From the NCBI RefSeq assembly GCF_005405485.1, contig NZ_BJED01000016.1, forward strand, positions 53,705 through 117,704: 64,000 bases of DNA, in the 5' to 3' direction. The notes beneath the pieces are model-generated. The model did not search any database, was not told the DNA's origin, and was given only the letters and a program-made list of their open reading frames with translations. This DNA is from Enterococcus hulanensis (GTDB taxonomy: Bacteria > Bacillota > Bacilli > Lactobacillales > Enterococcaceae). Made by a program: the position numbers and the translations under genes. Shown piece after piece: positions 7,919-14,579 of the stretch (within the stretch, counting starts at the first letter, position 1; the number at the start of each line of letters is the position of its first letter).

Positions 7919-8596
7919 ATGGGTGATATAAACAAAATGATTCAATGGATGAAGGATCGTGAGGGGAAAGTAAAATATAGTCAGCCTAATCGCTTAGGTC
8001 CGAATAGTTACGACTGTAGCTCGGCAGTTTATTTTGCATTGATAGCGGGTAATTTTTTACCTACTAATACTTTAATTGGCAATACGGATAGTTTGTTTAG
8101 GTTGGAAGGAAGTGTTCTTAAGAGAATTAGTGCTTCAGAAGCGCGCAAAGGAGATATCTTTGTCTCAGGATATCCTGGAGGGTCATCAGGGAATAATGGA
8201 CACACTGGTATTTTTTTAGATAATCAAACGATTATTCATTGTACTTCCTCGCTTAATGGAATCGGTACAACTCCAGCAAAAAACTGGATGGGAGATTATA
8301 TGGGATTACCAGTTTACTATTATCGTTTAATCAATCAAAGCTCTGGCGGTTCAGAAGAGAATAATAGAAAAGGAATGATGAGAATGTTCGCATATATGGT
8401 AGAAGGAAAACCTGAAGTTTATGGAGTATGGGGAAATAAAGTATTCCATTTGACGAGTGAAGCAATGTATAAAGATTTTAAAAATATTGTGCTAGATCAA
8501 ACAGGTAAGGAATGTAAGACTTATAAGTGGAAATTACCTAATAATAAGTCCACTTTTGATTTAATTAATTTAATGGCTGAAAAAGTGAATATCTAA
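7919..8596 (+). CDS. Lysin 3: Amidase_5-type hydrolase with a different C-terminal domain
   Basis: A 225-residue hydrolase. Its first 145 residues are closely similar to lysin 1, with the same opening MGDINKMIQWMKD, catalytic Cys in YDCSSAV and His in NNGHTGIFLD. The C-terminal 70 residues (MFAYMVEGKPEVYGVWG onward) are unrelated to the shared domain of lysins 1 and 2. AGAGGTGA precedes the ATG. An internal AAAGGA lies upstream of an in-frame ATG at 8384, which would produce the C-terminal domain alone. The gap 7745-7918 before it holds no gene. It closes the cassette. Confidence 0.87.
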   Translation: MGDINKMIQWMKDREGKVKYSQPNRLGPNSYDCSSAVYFALIAGNFLPTNTLIGNTDSLFRLEGSVLKRISASEARKGDIFVSGYPGGSSGNNGHTGIFLDNQTIIHCTSSLNGIGTTPAKNWMGDYMGLPVYYYRLINQSSGGSEENNRKGMMRMFAYMVEGKPEVYGVWGNKVFHLTSEAMYKDFKNIVLDQTGKECKTYKWKLPNNKSTFDLINLMAEKVNI

Positions 8597-8600
8597 ATTT

Positions 8601-8645
8601 ACAAAAATCACGTGAGTTTTCTACAGAAACCCACGTGAATTTTTG
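8601..8645. terminator. Bidirectional terminator after the lysis cassette
   Basis: TCACGTG and CACGTGA arms plus an inner GTTT/AAAC pairing, flanked by an A run on the left and a T run on the right. It serves both the lysin 3 gene and the convergent methyltransferase. Confidence 0.8.
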
Positions 8646-8662
8646 TAGTTAAATGAAATTTT

Positions 8663-9391
8663 TTACTCTTTCTCCGCCTTCACAATCAGCATCATCGGCC
8701 GCCGCATTTCGTCCTGCATACCCGGAATATCCAGCATGTTTTCAGGCGGCATCGGTTCGACGATGCGTTTGATTTGAAAGCCGTTCGTTAACAAATGATC
8801 CAAATAAGTGGTCAATGTGCGGTGATATTTTGTCACATCGCTGCCGAGAAAGTGAGCGGTGCGCTTGCCTTCGAAGAAATAATTATCGACAGGAAAGTGG
8901 GCGATTTTACCAGCTTCGTCATAAGACCAATCCTGCGAACCTTCCGCGGTGAAGATCGGATGTTCTACCGAAAAAATCAATTGCCCTTCAGAAACCAGCC
9001 ATTGTGCGATGTTTTTAGCCAGCTTGCCAAAGTCCGCAATATAATGGATGGCTAACGAGCTGATGACGATATCAAAGCTCTCCGCATCAAAAGTCACCTC
9101 ATCAATGCTGGCTTGTAAGTAAGTGATATTACTAAAGGTATTCTTTTTACGTGCAACCTCCAACATCTTCTCCGACAGATCCACACCCACCACCGAAGCG
9201 GCGCCATGTTCTGCTGCATAAAGACAGTGCCAGCCATAACCGCAGCCCAGATCGAGTACGCGTTTTTCTTTAAAATCAGGCAGCAGATCCTTCAACGTCT
9301 GCCATTCTCCGGCACCATCCAGCCCCTGCTGGCTGCGCGCCATCTGACTATAGCTTTCAAAAAATTCTTCGTTATCATAAATATTATTCAT
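8663..9391 (-). CDS. Class I SAM-dependent methyltransferase
   Basis: A 242-residue cytosolic methyltransferase. Motif I (VLDLGCGYGWH, about residues 45-55) binds SAM, GVDLS is the acidic end of motif II, and FDIVISSLAIHYI forms motif IV. The overall form is UbiE/SmtA-like, close to proteins annotated Methyltransf_11. The substrate is unknown. GGAGG lies a few bases before ATG 9391. It is a single gene, convergent with the lysin cassette and sharing its terminator. Confidence 0.9.
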   Translation of the reverse strand: MNNIYDNEEFFESYSQMARSQQGLDGAGEWQTLKDLLPDFKEKRVLDLGCGYGWHCLYAAEHGAASVVGVDLSEKMLEVARKKNTFSNITYLQASIDEVTFDAESFDIVISSLAIHYIADFGKLAKNIAQWLVSEGQLIFSVEHPIFTAEGSQDWSYDEAGKIAHFPVDNYFFEGKRTAHFLGSDVTKYHRTLTTYLDHLLTNGFQIKRIVEPMPPENMLDIPGMQDEMRRPMMLIVKAEKE

Positions 9392-9478
9392 TGTAATTCC
9401 TCCATGTAATTTGTATTTTTTTAAACTACATGGAGTTCATCTCTTTTGTGTGCGATCATTTTTTATTCCTCGCTTTCG

Positions 9479-9694
9479 TTAAATTTCATTCATCCAATAG
9501 GTGCGATCGATCGGTTCAACAAAAATCTCGAACTCGCTGGACTCGCTTTCAATAATATGAGTCACCCCATGAACCAGAAAAAACTTATCCGGCTCTCTTA
9601 ATTGCAACGTATCACCGACGTGAGGGATCAGCGACAGATCCAACGTACGTTCCTCCTTGCGGGTGAGGATGTTTTTTAAGTTTGCTTTATACAT
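9479..9694 (-). CDS. Small protein of unknown function
   Basis: A 71-residue acidic soluble protein starting MYKANLKNILTRKEERTLDL. ATG 9694 is chosen since GGAGGAA precedes it by eight bases; the TTG at 9709 would overlap that site. Alternating hydrophobic strands (DTLQLREPDKFFLVHGVTHIIE) suggest a small beta fold. No domain is recognised and there is no signal or membrane segment. It is transcribed alone, between the methyltransferase and a gap with likely small RNAs. Confidence 0.75.
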   Translation of the reverse strand: MYKANLKNILTRKEERTLDLSLIPHVGDTLQLREPDKFFLVHGVTHIIESESSEFEIFVEPIDRTYWMNEI

Positions 9695-9834
9695 GCCTTG
9701 TTCCTCCAATTACACAATGTTCAACGTACTCAGTTTAACACAGTTACGAGAGATAAAAAGGCGCTTTTTCATTTTCCGTTATCAAGAGAATTTCCCTTAC
9801 AAATCTGTTCTGGTGAATTTTTTCTTCCTAAAAA

Positions 9835-9907
9835 ACAAAAAAGACCGGCCAAAAAGGCAACGGTCCGCAAGTGAAAAACAAATTCTATAAAGGATGGGTA
9901 ATACCCG
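9835..9907 (-). ncRNA. Candidate small RNA A, minus strand
   Basis: On the minus strand a strong promoter (TTGCCA at 9942-9937, exact 17-bp spacer, TATAGT at 9919-9914) is followed after about 65 bases by a terminator: GACCG/CGGTC and GCC/GGC arms at 9843-9865, then a T run. The transcript would be about 70 nt, with a 5' GGGT/ACCC hairpin. No open frame with a ribosome binding site lies inside. The promoter-to-terminator unit is seen in the sequence; that it is a small RNA is inferred. Confidence 0.5.
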
Positions 9908-9913
9908 CTTCTT

Positions 9914-9942
9914 ACTATAAATGGAAAAGGCTTTCTTGGCAA
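9914..9942 (-). promoter_or_regulatory. Promoter of candidate small RNA A
   Basis: TTGCCA, 17 bp, TATAGT on the minus strand, ten of twelve consensus bases with ideal spacing. Confidence 0.6.
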
Positions 9943-9953
9943 ATTTTTTGCTC

Positions 9954-10031
9954 AAAAAAAGCCGTCGCAGGGCAACGACGGCCGGAGTTCTGGGAAGGAA
10001 CTCGGATAAACAAATGAACTACTGTAACCTT
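9954..10031 (-). ncRNA. Candidate small RNA B, minus strand
   Basis: A second unit on the same strand, just upstream of A. A TATAAT (minus strand, 10042-10037) is followed by about 80 bases with a GAGTTC/GAACTC hairpin (9985-10003) and a strong GCCGTCG/CGACGGC terminator (9961-9982) with seven T residues. The -35 region is poor, so the promoter is less sure than for A. The terminator has no gene to its right on this strand, so it must end an unannotated RNA. Confidence 0.4.
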
Positions 10032-10257
10032 AACGGATTATAAAAATAGATACAAGAAAAATGCTCATGGGAGATCAGAATTCTGTCAAAAATTGAATAG
10101 TGAACCGTGAAAAGGCGGCTAAATCGTCCAAAAACAGTAAAAACCCAAAAAGTTTTGTAATCACTAAAAAATTTTCTTTTTTACCAAGGAGAGTTGTTTG
10201 CTAGGAAGGGTTGTGAATAAAACTGGGCTCAGCTATAAAATAGAAAGTTGGTTTCGT

Positions 10258-10286
10258 TTCACAGATCGCTTATTTTCCTTTATAAT
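10258..10286 (+). promoter_or_regulatory. Promoter of the first usp gene
   Basis: TTCACA (10258-10263), 17 bp and a perfect TATAAT (10281-10286) just ahead of AAAGGAGG. The leader is under 20 bases. Between 10043 and 10257 no other feature is seen. Confidence 0.7.
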
Positions 10287-10307
10287 TTAATAAAGGAGGC
10301 GGTTCCA

Positions 10308-10739
10308 ATGATTAATAAATACAAAAATATTTTAGTCGCAGTTGATGGCTCTGAACATTCAGAACACGCTTTTGAGGAAGCCGTTGAAGCAGCCAAACGT
10401 CACGATGCCAAACTGAATGTTATTTCAATCATTAATGACAGCGAACTCTCCACCAGCGCGTTTTCTTTCAGTAAAATTTACGCGGCAGAAAAAGAACAGG
10501 TCGAAAAAGATTTGTTGAAAAAAGTTCATGATGCATCTCGCAAAGAATTTGAGAATATTGAACCGTTTGTTGATCTAGGCAGTCCCAAAGAAAAGATCGT
10601 TGAATTCGCCAAAGATAATGATGTCGACATGATTTTTCTAGGTGCCACCGGAAAAGGCGAGATCAGCTTATCACGAATCGGCTCAACCGCAGCCTATGTA
10701 GTAAACCATGCACCGTGCAGCGTGACTGTGATTCGGTAA
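10308..10739 (+). CDS. Universal stress protein, UspA family (paralogue 1)
   Basis: A 143-residue cytosolic Usp protein. It opens with YKNILVAVDGSEHSEHAF and ends with the ATP-binding motif GATGKGEISLSRIGSTAAYVV (G-x2-G-x9-G-S pattern), so it belongs to the ATP-binding Usp group. ATG 10308 follows AAAGGAGG; the 20 codons upstream overlap the promoter and are not coding. It is the first of five Usp paralogues within about 10 kb, each in its own unit. The physiological role is not defined by sequence. Confidence 0.93.
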   Translation: MINKYKNILVAVDGSEHSEHAFEEAVEAAKRHDAKLNVISIINDSELSTSAFSFSKIYAAEKEQVEKDLLKKVHDASRKEFENIEPFVDLGSPKEKIVEFAKDNDVDMIFLGATGKGEISLSRIGSTAAYVVNHAPCSVTVIR

Positions 10740-10766
10740 TTTAAAATAGTAAGCACGAAAAATAAA

Positions 10767-10812
10767 TTCATTCGTATGAATAAGGATGCCAGTTCATTCG
10801 TATGAATAAGGA
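10767..10812 (+). repeat. Two direct copies of a 20-bp palindromic motif
   Basis: TTCATTCGTATGAATAAGGA occurs at 10767-10786 and again at 10793-10812, a period of 26 bp. Each copy contains the inverted repeat TTCAT-tcgt-ATGAA. The second copy supplies the AAGGAG of the downstream usp gene. It could be an operator pair or a recent small duplication. Confidence 0.7.
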
Positions 10813-10821
10813 GCAGATATT

Positions 10822-11250
10822 ATGATCAGTAGATATAAGAATATTATGGTTGCAGTTGATGGATCGGATCAATCAGAAGGGGCTTTTTTTGAAGCGATCG
10901 GAGCAGCTCGGCGAAATGAAGCAAAATTGTATGTTGTTCAGGTAATTGATGATTCCAGTATTTTAATGAGCAGCGCCCAGCCGATGGATGATATCTTGGC
11001 TGAAGAGTCTCAGCGGGCAAAGCAATATTTAGAAAAGCTTGCTGAACGGGGACGTTATCAAAATATGGAGCTTATTCAATACATCGGAAATCCCAAAAAA
11101 GCGTTGACCGAAGAATTACCCAAACAGTATGACATCGATTTGATTTATGTCGGTGCTACTGGGAAAGGGCGTTTCCAACGCTTATTGGTTGGTTCTACCA
11201 GCGGCTACATTGTAAATCATGCCCCATGTAATGTGATGGTTGTAAGATAA
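10822..11250 (+). CDS. Universal stress protein, UspA family (paralogue 2)
   Basis: A 142-residue Usp protein with YKNIMVAVDGSDQSEGAF at the start and the ATP-binding GATGKGRFQRLLVGSTSGYIV near the end. ATAAGGAG lies before ATG 10822, inside the second copy of a tandem repeat. Only 82 bases separate it from paralogue 1 and no terminator is seen between them, so the two may be co-transcribed. The middle part (SSILMSSAQPMDDI) resembles paralogue 3 more than paralogue 1. Confidence 0.93.
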   Translation: MISRYKNIMVAVDGSDQSEGAFFEAIGAARRNEAKLYVVQVIDDSSILMSSAQPMDDILAEESQRAKQYLEKLAERGRYQNMELIQYIGNPKKALTEELPKQYDIDLIYVGATGKGRFQRLLVGSTSGYIVNHAPCNVMVVR

Positions 11251-11252
11251 AA

Positions 11253-11290
11253 AAAAGGATTTGACGATTTATTCGTCAAATCCTTTTTTG
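11253..11290. terminator. Bidirectional terminator, usp2 and GNAT gene
   Basis: A long A/T-flanked stem around GGATTTGACGA/TCGTCAAATCC. It includes the last codons of the minus-strand acetyltransferase gene. Confidence 0.88.
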
Positions 11291-11829
11291 TAGTGTTCTT
11301 TTAGTAATGTGTAGTGGTTCATATCGCGCAATTTGCCAAAAAGCAAAGCATCCTGCGGCTCGGTACTGGTCAGTGTGAAGCCGGCCTTTTGGGCGACACG
11401 ATTGCTGGGGGCATTTTCAACATCAACAAAGATCAAGAGCTTGTTTAGTCCGAAGTCTTTGAAGGCCAGGCTGCAAAGCGCTTGCACGCATTTTGAAACA
11501 ATGCCGCGTTTGGTATAAGAAGAATACAGCCAATAGCCGATCTCGCCTTTGCCGATTTTTTGGTCAATATTGTGGATGTCGATACACCCGCAGATCGCTT
11601 CGTCATATACGATGAAGAAAAGGAAATCCGTACCTTCTGCGTAGCCATGCAATTTCATTTTAATAAAATCTTTTTCATCCTCGAGCGTTTTCGTTTCAGC
11701 GATAACATCTATAAAGGCTTCAATATGTGGGCGATCCGATTCAATCAAGGCGAACAATTTCTCCGCATCATTGAGTTGCGGAAAAACAAGGGATAAGCGG
11801 TCATCAATTGAATAGGTAAACGTAGTCAT
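11269..11829 (-). CDS. GNAT acetyltransferase, RimJ/RimL type
   Basis: A 186-residue acetyl-CoA dependent N-acetyltransferase. The fold runs from CGCIDIHNID through GEIGYWLYSSYTKRGIVSKCVQAL, where the (R/Q)xxGx(G/A)-like pyrophosphate loop is degenerate (KRGIVSK), to the FVDVENAPSNRVAQKAGF strand that is typical of RimL-like enzymes modifying ribosomal protein N termini or small molecules. ATG 11829 follows GGAGG by eight bases; GTG 11838 is too near that site. The substrate is unknown. Confidence 0.88.
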   Translation of the reverse strand: MTTFTYSIDDRLSLVFPQLNDAEKLFALIESDRPHIEAFIDVIAETKTLEDEKDFIKMKLHGYAEGTDFLFFIVYDEAICGCIDIHNIDQKIGKGEIGYWLYSSYTKRGIVSKCVQALCSLAFKDFGLNKLLIFVDVENAPSNRVAQKAGFTLTSTEPQDALLFGKLRDMNHYTLLKEHYKKGFDE

Positions 11830-11883
11830 CAGCGACACCTCCGCAAAATATTTTACCGATCATAACAAGGAGCGCCAAGAAAG

Positions 11884-11920
11884 TCAAAAAAGGCACCTAC
11901 CGTGGATTCACAGCAGGTGC
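11884..11920 (-). terminator. Terminator of the small gene at 11960
   Basis: Minus strand: GCACCTGCTGTG pairs with CACGGTAGGTGC around an AATC loop and is followed by a T run. It supports transcription of the short gene immediately upstream on the same strand. Confidence 0.85.
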
Positions 11921-11959
11921 TTCTAACGCAATCTCGCGTCTGTCATTGAGGAGTCACTC

Positions 11960-12109
11960 CTATTTCGTTTTTTGCAATTCTTGTACCGCTTTTTCAATCG
12001 TTACGCCAGTTGCTACATGATTGTGATCATTTTTGTCGAAGACGATAAAAAGATTCAAATCAGTGTTCAATGTGACACGGTATTGCACGTTTGTGTTATC
12101 GAATGTCAT
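11960..12109 (-). CDS. Small conserved-looking protein, 49 residues
   Basis: A short gene coding for 49 residues (MTFDNTNVQYRVTLNTDLNL, ending AVQELQKTK). AAGGAG sits seven bases before the ATG and a strong terminator follows the stop. The first half looks like two beta strands, and the end (GVTIEKAVQELQK) is an amphipathic helix, a beta-beta-alpha plan like small HicB-type folds; that is only a guess. No membrane segment is present. The function is unknown. Confidence 0.7.
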   Translation of the reverse strand: MTFDNTNVQYRVTLNTDLNLFIVFDKNDHNHVATGVTIEKAVQELQKTK

Positions 12110-12360
12110 AATCATTCTCCTTTCTTAGTGTTACGAAAGGCAACTATCACGTTGATAACGAAATTCCAATGCTAATATAGCACAGTTTTTCAATGTTTAC
12201 TAACAAAAAGTTCGTAACCGTGAAAAAACTTAGCAAATCCTTAATGCTTGTTGTTTAATAGAGCAAACATTAAAAATCCGATAAGCCAAGGGTTATTCTT
12301 TGAGGCATTTCTTAAAAGACCGTATACTTTTCGTTGGACTATTAATATTTAGGTGAGAAG

Positions 12361-13095
12361 ATGAAGAAAAAAAGAATTATTATACTGCTGATTTTCGTTG
12401 CGGTGATCGGCGGCGGGATTTATTTAGTTAAAGATAAAAATGAGCTTACAGATGGGCTCACGGATTTAATCGAGCAACCGCAGCAAAAAAATAAACTAGT
12501 GATGGATGTTCCTTTAGAGAGTCAATTCGACGGGGACGCATTGGAAAATGGCTGTGAAGTTACGTCGCTGTCGATGCTGTTGCAATATTACGGCTATGAT
12601 ACGAATAAAAACGAATTAGCCGACGAGCTGGACTATCAGCCCTTGTTTACAGAATCGGGAAATCACGGGAATCCTCATTTAGGTTTTGTCGGTGATATTA
12701 CTGGCGGGGACGAGGCGATGGGCGTGGCGGTTGAACCGATCGCGAAATTGGCGAGGGAGTATGTGGGTGATGATTATCGTGTCGTTGCTGGTGAGAAAAA
12801 CTCTTTCAATAAAATTATCAATGTCGTAGCCAGCGGCAAACCAGTCTGGATCGTTGCAACGGTAGATTTCCAAGTGCCAACTGATGATGATTGGCTGCTA
12901 TGGGAGACGGATCAGGGCAGTATTTACGTGACACCGTTGATTCACTCGGCAGTGATCACCGGTTTTGATCGTGAGAAAGAGATCGTGTATGTCAATGATC
13001 CATATGGGTATCAAAATCGCGAAATTGATTGGTCGGATTTGAAAAAAATCTATCAAGAGTCTGATCAGCAATCACTTTATTTAGAAAAGAATTAA
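12361..13095 (+). CDS. Membrane-anchored or secreted C39-like peptidase family protein
   Basis: A 244-residue protein with an N-terminal signal anchor (IIILLIFVAVIGGGIYLV, residues 6-23). The outer domain has the papain-like C39_2 pattern: VPLESQF, catalytic Cys in ENGCEVTSLSMLL, a late His in LIHSAVITGFD and the final Asp/Asn of YVNDPYG. Proteins of this type are bacteriocin-processing-like domains or wall-associated cysteine peptidases; this one lacks an ABC part, so it is not a bacteriocin exporter. AGGTGAGAAG precedes the ATG. It is a single gene with its own terminator. The target is unknown. Confidence 0.87.
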   Translation: MKKKRIIILLIFVAVIGGGIYLVKDKNELTDGLTDLIEQPQQKNKLVMDVPLESQFDGDALENGCEVTSLSMLLQYYGYDTNKNELADELDYQPLFTESGNHGNPHLGFVGDITGGDEAMGVAVEPIAKLAREYVGDDYRVVAGEKNSFNKIINVVASGKPVWIVATVDFQVPTDDDWLLWETDQGSIYVTPLIHSAVITGFDREKEIVYVNDPYGYQNREIDWSDLKKIYQESDQQSLYLEKN

Positions 13096-13104
13096 GCTAT
13101 CAAG

Positions 13105-13135
13105 CCACTTCGAGCCATTTCGAAGTGGTTTTTTG
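13105..13135 (+). terminator. Terminator of the C39-like gene
   Basis: A nine-bp CCACTTCGA/TCGAAGTGG stem with a T run. Confidence 0.88.
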
Positions 13136-13259
13136 CTGCATTTCAAAAAGTTAAACCCATTTTTAATATTGATGTAAAAAGCTTTTGAATCAAGAGAAGG
13201 CTTACAAATCATTTTTGACTTGCTATACTGAAAGAAAGCAATCAAAGGGGGAAGACGCA

Positions 13260-13688
13260 ATGAAAGAACGCTATTATAATATTTTGGCTGCAGTCGATGG
13301 CTCGCCGCAGGCACATCAGGCGTTGATGGAAGCTGTTGAGACGGCACGCCGAAACAATGCTCGTTTGTATATCGCCCAAGTTGTGAACAGTTCGGGTATG
13401 CTGGTCAACAGTGCGACACCAGTTTCCCAGATCATTGAAGAAGAAAAAAAGGCCGCAATCAAATTACTCGAAGAAGAGGTTGCCGGAATCGATTACTATA
13501 ATAAGCAAATGGTGACCTGCGTCGGAAATCCTAAAAAGGCGCTTTGTTTTGATTTGCCGGAAACCTACAAGATCGATCTGATCTACATGGGAGCTACCGG
13601 AAAAGGCGCGATCGAGCGCAGGTTAGTAGGATCAACCACCGATTATGTCGTTAATAATGCACCCTGTAATGTGATGGTTGTTAAATAA
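13260..13688 (+). CDS. Universal stress protein, UspA family (paralogue 3)
   Basis: A 142-residue Usp protein: YYNILAAVDGSPQAHQAL at the start, and GATGKGAIERRLVGSTTDYVV as the ATP-binding motif. ATG 13260 follows AAAGGGGG; the 25 codons upstream in frame are promoter sequence. Central residues MLVNSATPVSQIIEEEKKAA align with paralogue 2. It is monocistronic, between the C39 terminator and a MerR-type promoter. Confidence 0.93.
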   Translation: MKERYYNILAAVDGSPQAHQALMEAVETARRNNARLYIAQVVNSSGMLVNSATPVSQIIEEEKKAAIKLLEEEVAGIDYYNKQMVTCVGNPKKALCFDLPETYKIDLIYMGATGKGAIERRLVGSTTDYVVNNAPCNVMVVK

Positions 13689-13706
13689 ATACTAGCAATT
13701 TTTTTC

Positions 13707-13737
13707 TTGACCTTTACGCTGCGTCAAGGTGTAAGCT
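13707..13737 (+). promoter_or_regulatory. MerR-type promoter with 19-bp spacer and palindromic operator
   Basis: TTGACC (13707-13712) and TAAGCT (13732-13737) are 19 bp apart, the over-long spacing typical of MerR-family promoters. Between them lies a 21-bp near-perfect palindrome, ACCTTTACGCTGCGTCAAGGT (13710-13730 less one base at the end shown), with one mismatched pair. The regulator gene just downstream probably binds here and controls itself. Confidence 0.7.
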
Positions 13738-13790
13738 GTTTTTGTCGAGAGTTGTAAACAAATTATTCAATAGAAGATAGAAGGAAAAAG

Positions 13791-14549
13791 ATGAACTATA
13801 CAATTAAACAAATCGCCGAGCTTTCCGGGGTAAGCACGCGAACGTTGAGGTTTTATGATGAACGTGAGTTACTGAAGCCAGCCTTTTTAAGCGCTGCTGG
13901 TTATCGGATGTATACCGAAAAAGAAGTCGACCGTCTGCAGCAAATTTTATTATACCGCTCATTTGGTGTCCCTTTGAAAACCATCAGGGAATTACTTGAA
14001 CGACCAGCCGAAAAAATCCAGCAAACCCTGCTGGAGCAAAGAGCTGAAGTGGTGAAAAAACGCAGAGAATTGGACGATCTGTTGAAAGTTCTCGACCAGA
14101 CATTGCTATATTATAAAGGAGAAATCGAAATGACCACAGAAGAAAAATTTGAAGCCTTCAAACAGAAAGCTTTACTAGAAAATGAAGAAAACTATGGTAA
14201 AGAGATTCGCGAAAAATACGGGGAAGATACAGTCGAGGACTCGAATCAAAAATGGCTGGAGATGAGCGAGCGCGACTATCTAAAAATGGAAGAAGTCGAA
14301 GCGACATTATTCAAGAAACTGACGGAATATTTAGAGGCCGGCGAATTACCCAGTACATTAGCAGAAGAAATCTTCGGCTTACACCGATTGTGGCTGCAAT
14401 TCAGCTGGAAAAAATACACAGCGGAAGCGCACAAGAATTTGAGCGAACTCTATTTGGCTGATGAACGCTTTACTAATTATTACGATGAAAAAAGCGGAAT
14501 CGGTGCCACCGAAGCCCTGTGCCAGATTATTCAGTATTATACGAATTAA
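13791..14549 (+). CDS. MerR-family regulator with TipAS domain
   Basis: A 252-residue regulator. Residues 1-70 are a MerR winged helix (YTIKQIAELSGVSTRTLRFYDERELLKP), residues 75-110 the dimer coiled coil, and residues 120-250 an all-helical TipAS-like domain (EEKFEAFKQKALLENEENYGKEIREKYG). TipA-type proteins bind bulky peptide antibiotics and switch on their own and drug-response promoters. The 19-bp spacer promoter and palindrome directly upstream fit self-control. No efflux gene is adjacent. A start 14116 bases into the window (ATG before TTEEKFEAF) preceded by AAAGGAG could make the TipAS domain alone, as known for TipAL/TipAS. Confidence 0.92.
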   Translation: MNYTIKQIAELSGVSTRTLRFYDERELLKPAFLSAAGYRMYTEKEVDRLQQILLYRSFGVPLKTIRELLERPAEKIQQTLLEQRAEVVKKRRELDDLLKVLDQTLLYYKGEIEMTTEEKFEAFKQKALLENEENYGKEIREKYGEDTVEDSNQKWLEMSERDYLKMEEVEATLFKKLTEYLEAGELPSTLAEEIFGLHRLWLQFSWKKYTAEAHKNLSELYLADERFTNYYDEKSGIGATEALCQIIQYYTN

Positions 14550-14579
14550 AAGGATTGAGCGAGTGCTCAATCCTTTTTT
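14548..14579. terminator. Bidirectional terminator, MerR gene and HEAT-like gene
   Basis: A stem AAGGATTGAGC/GCTCAATCCTT with a four-base loop and T/A runs on both sides, between convergent genes. Confidence 0.88.
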
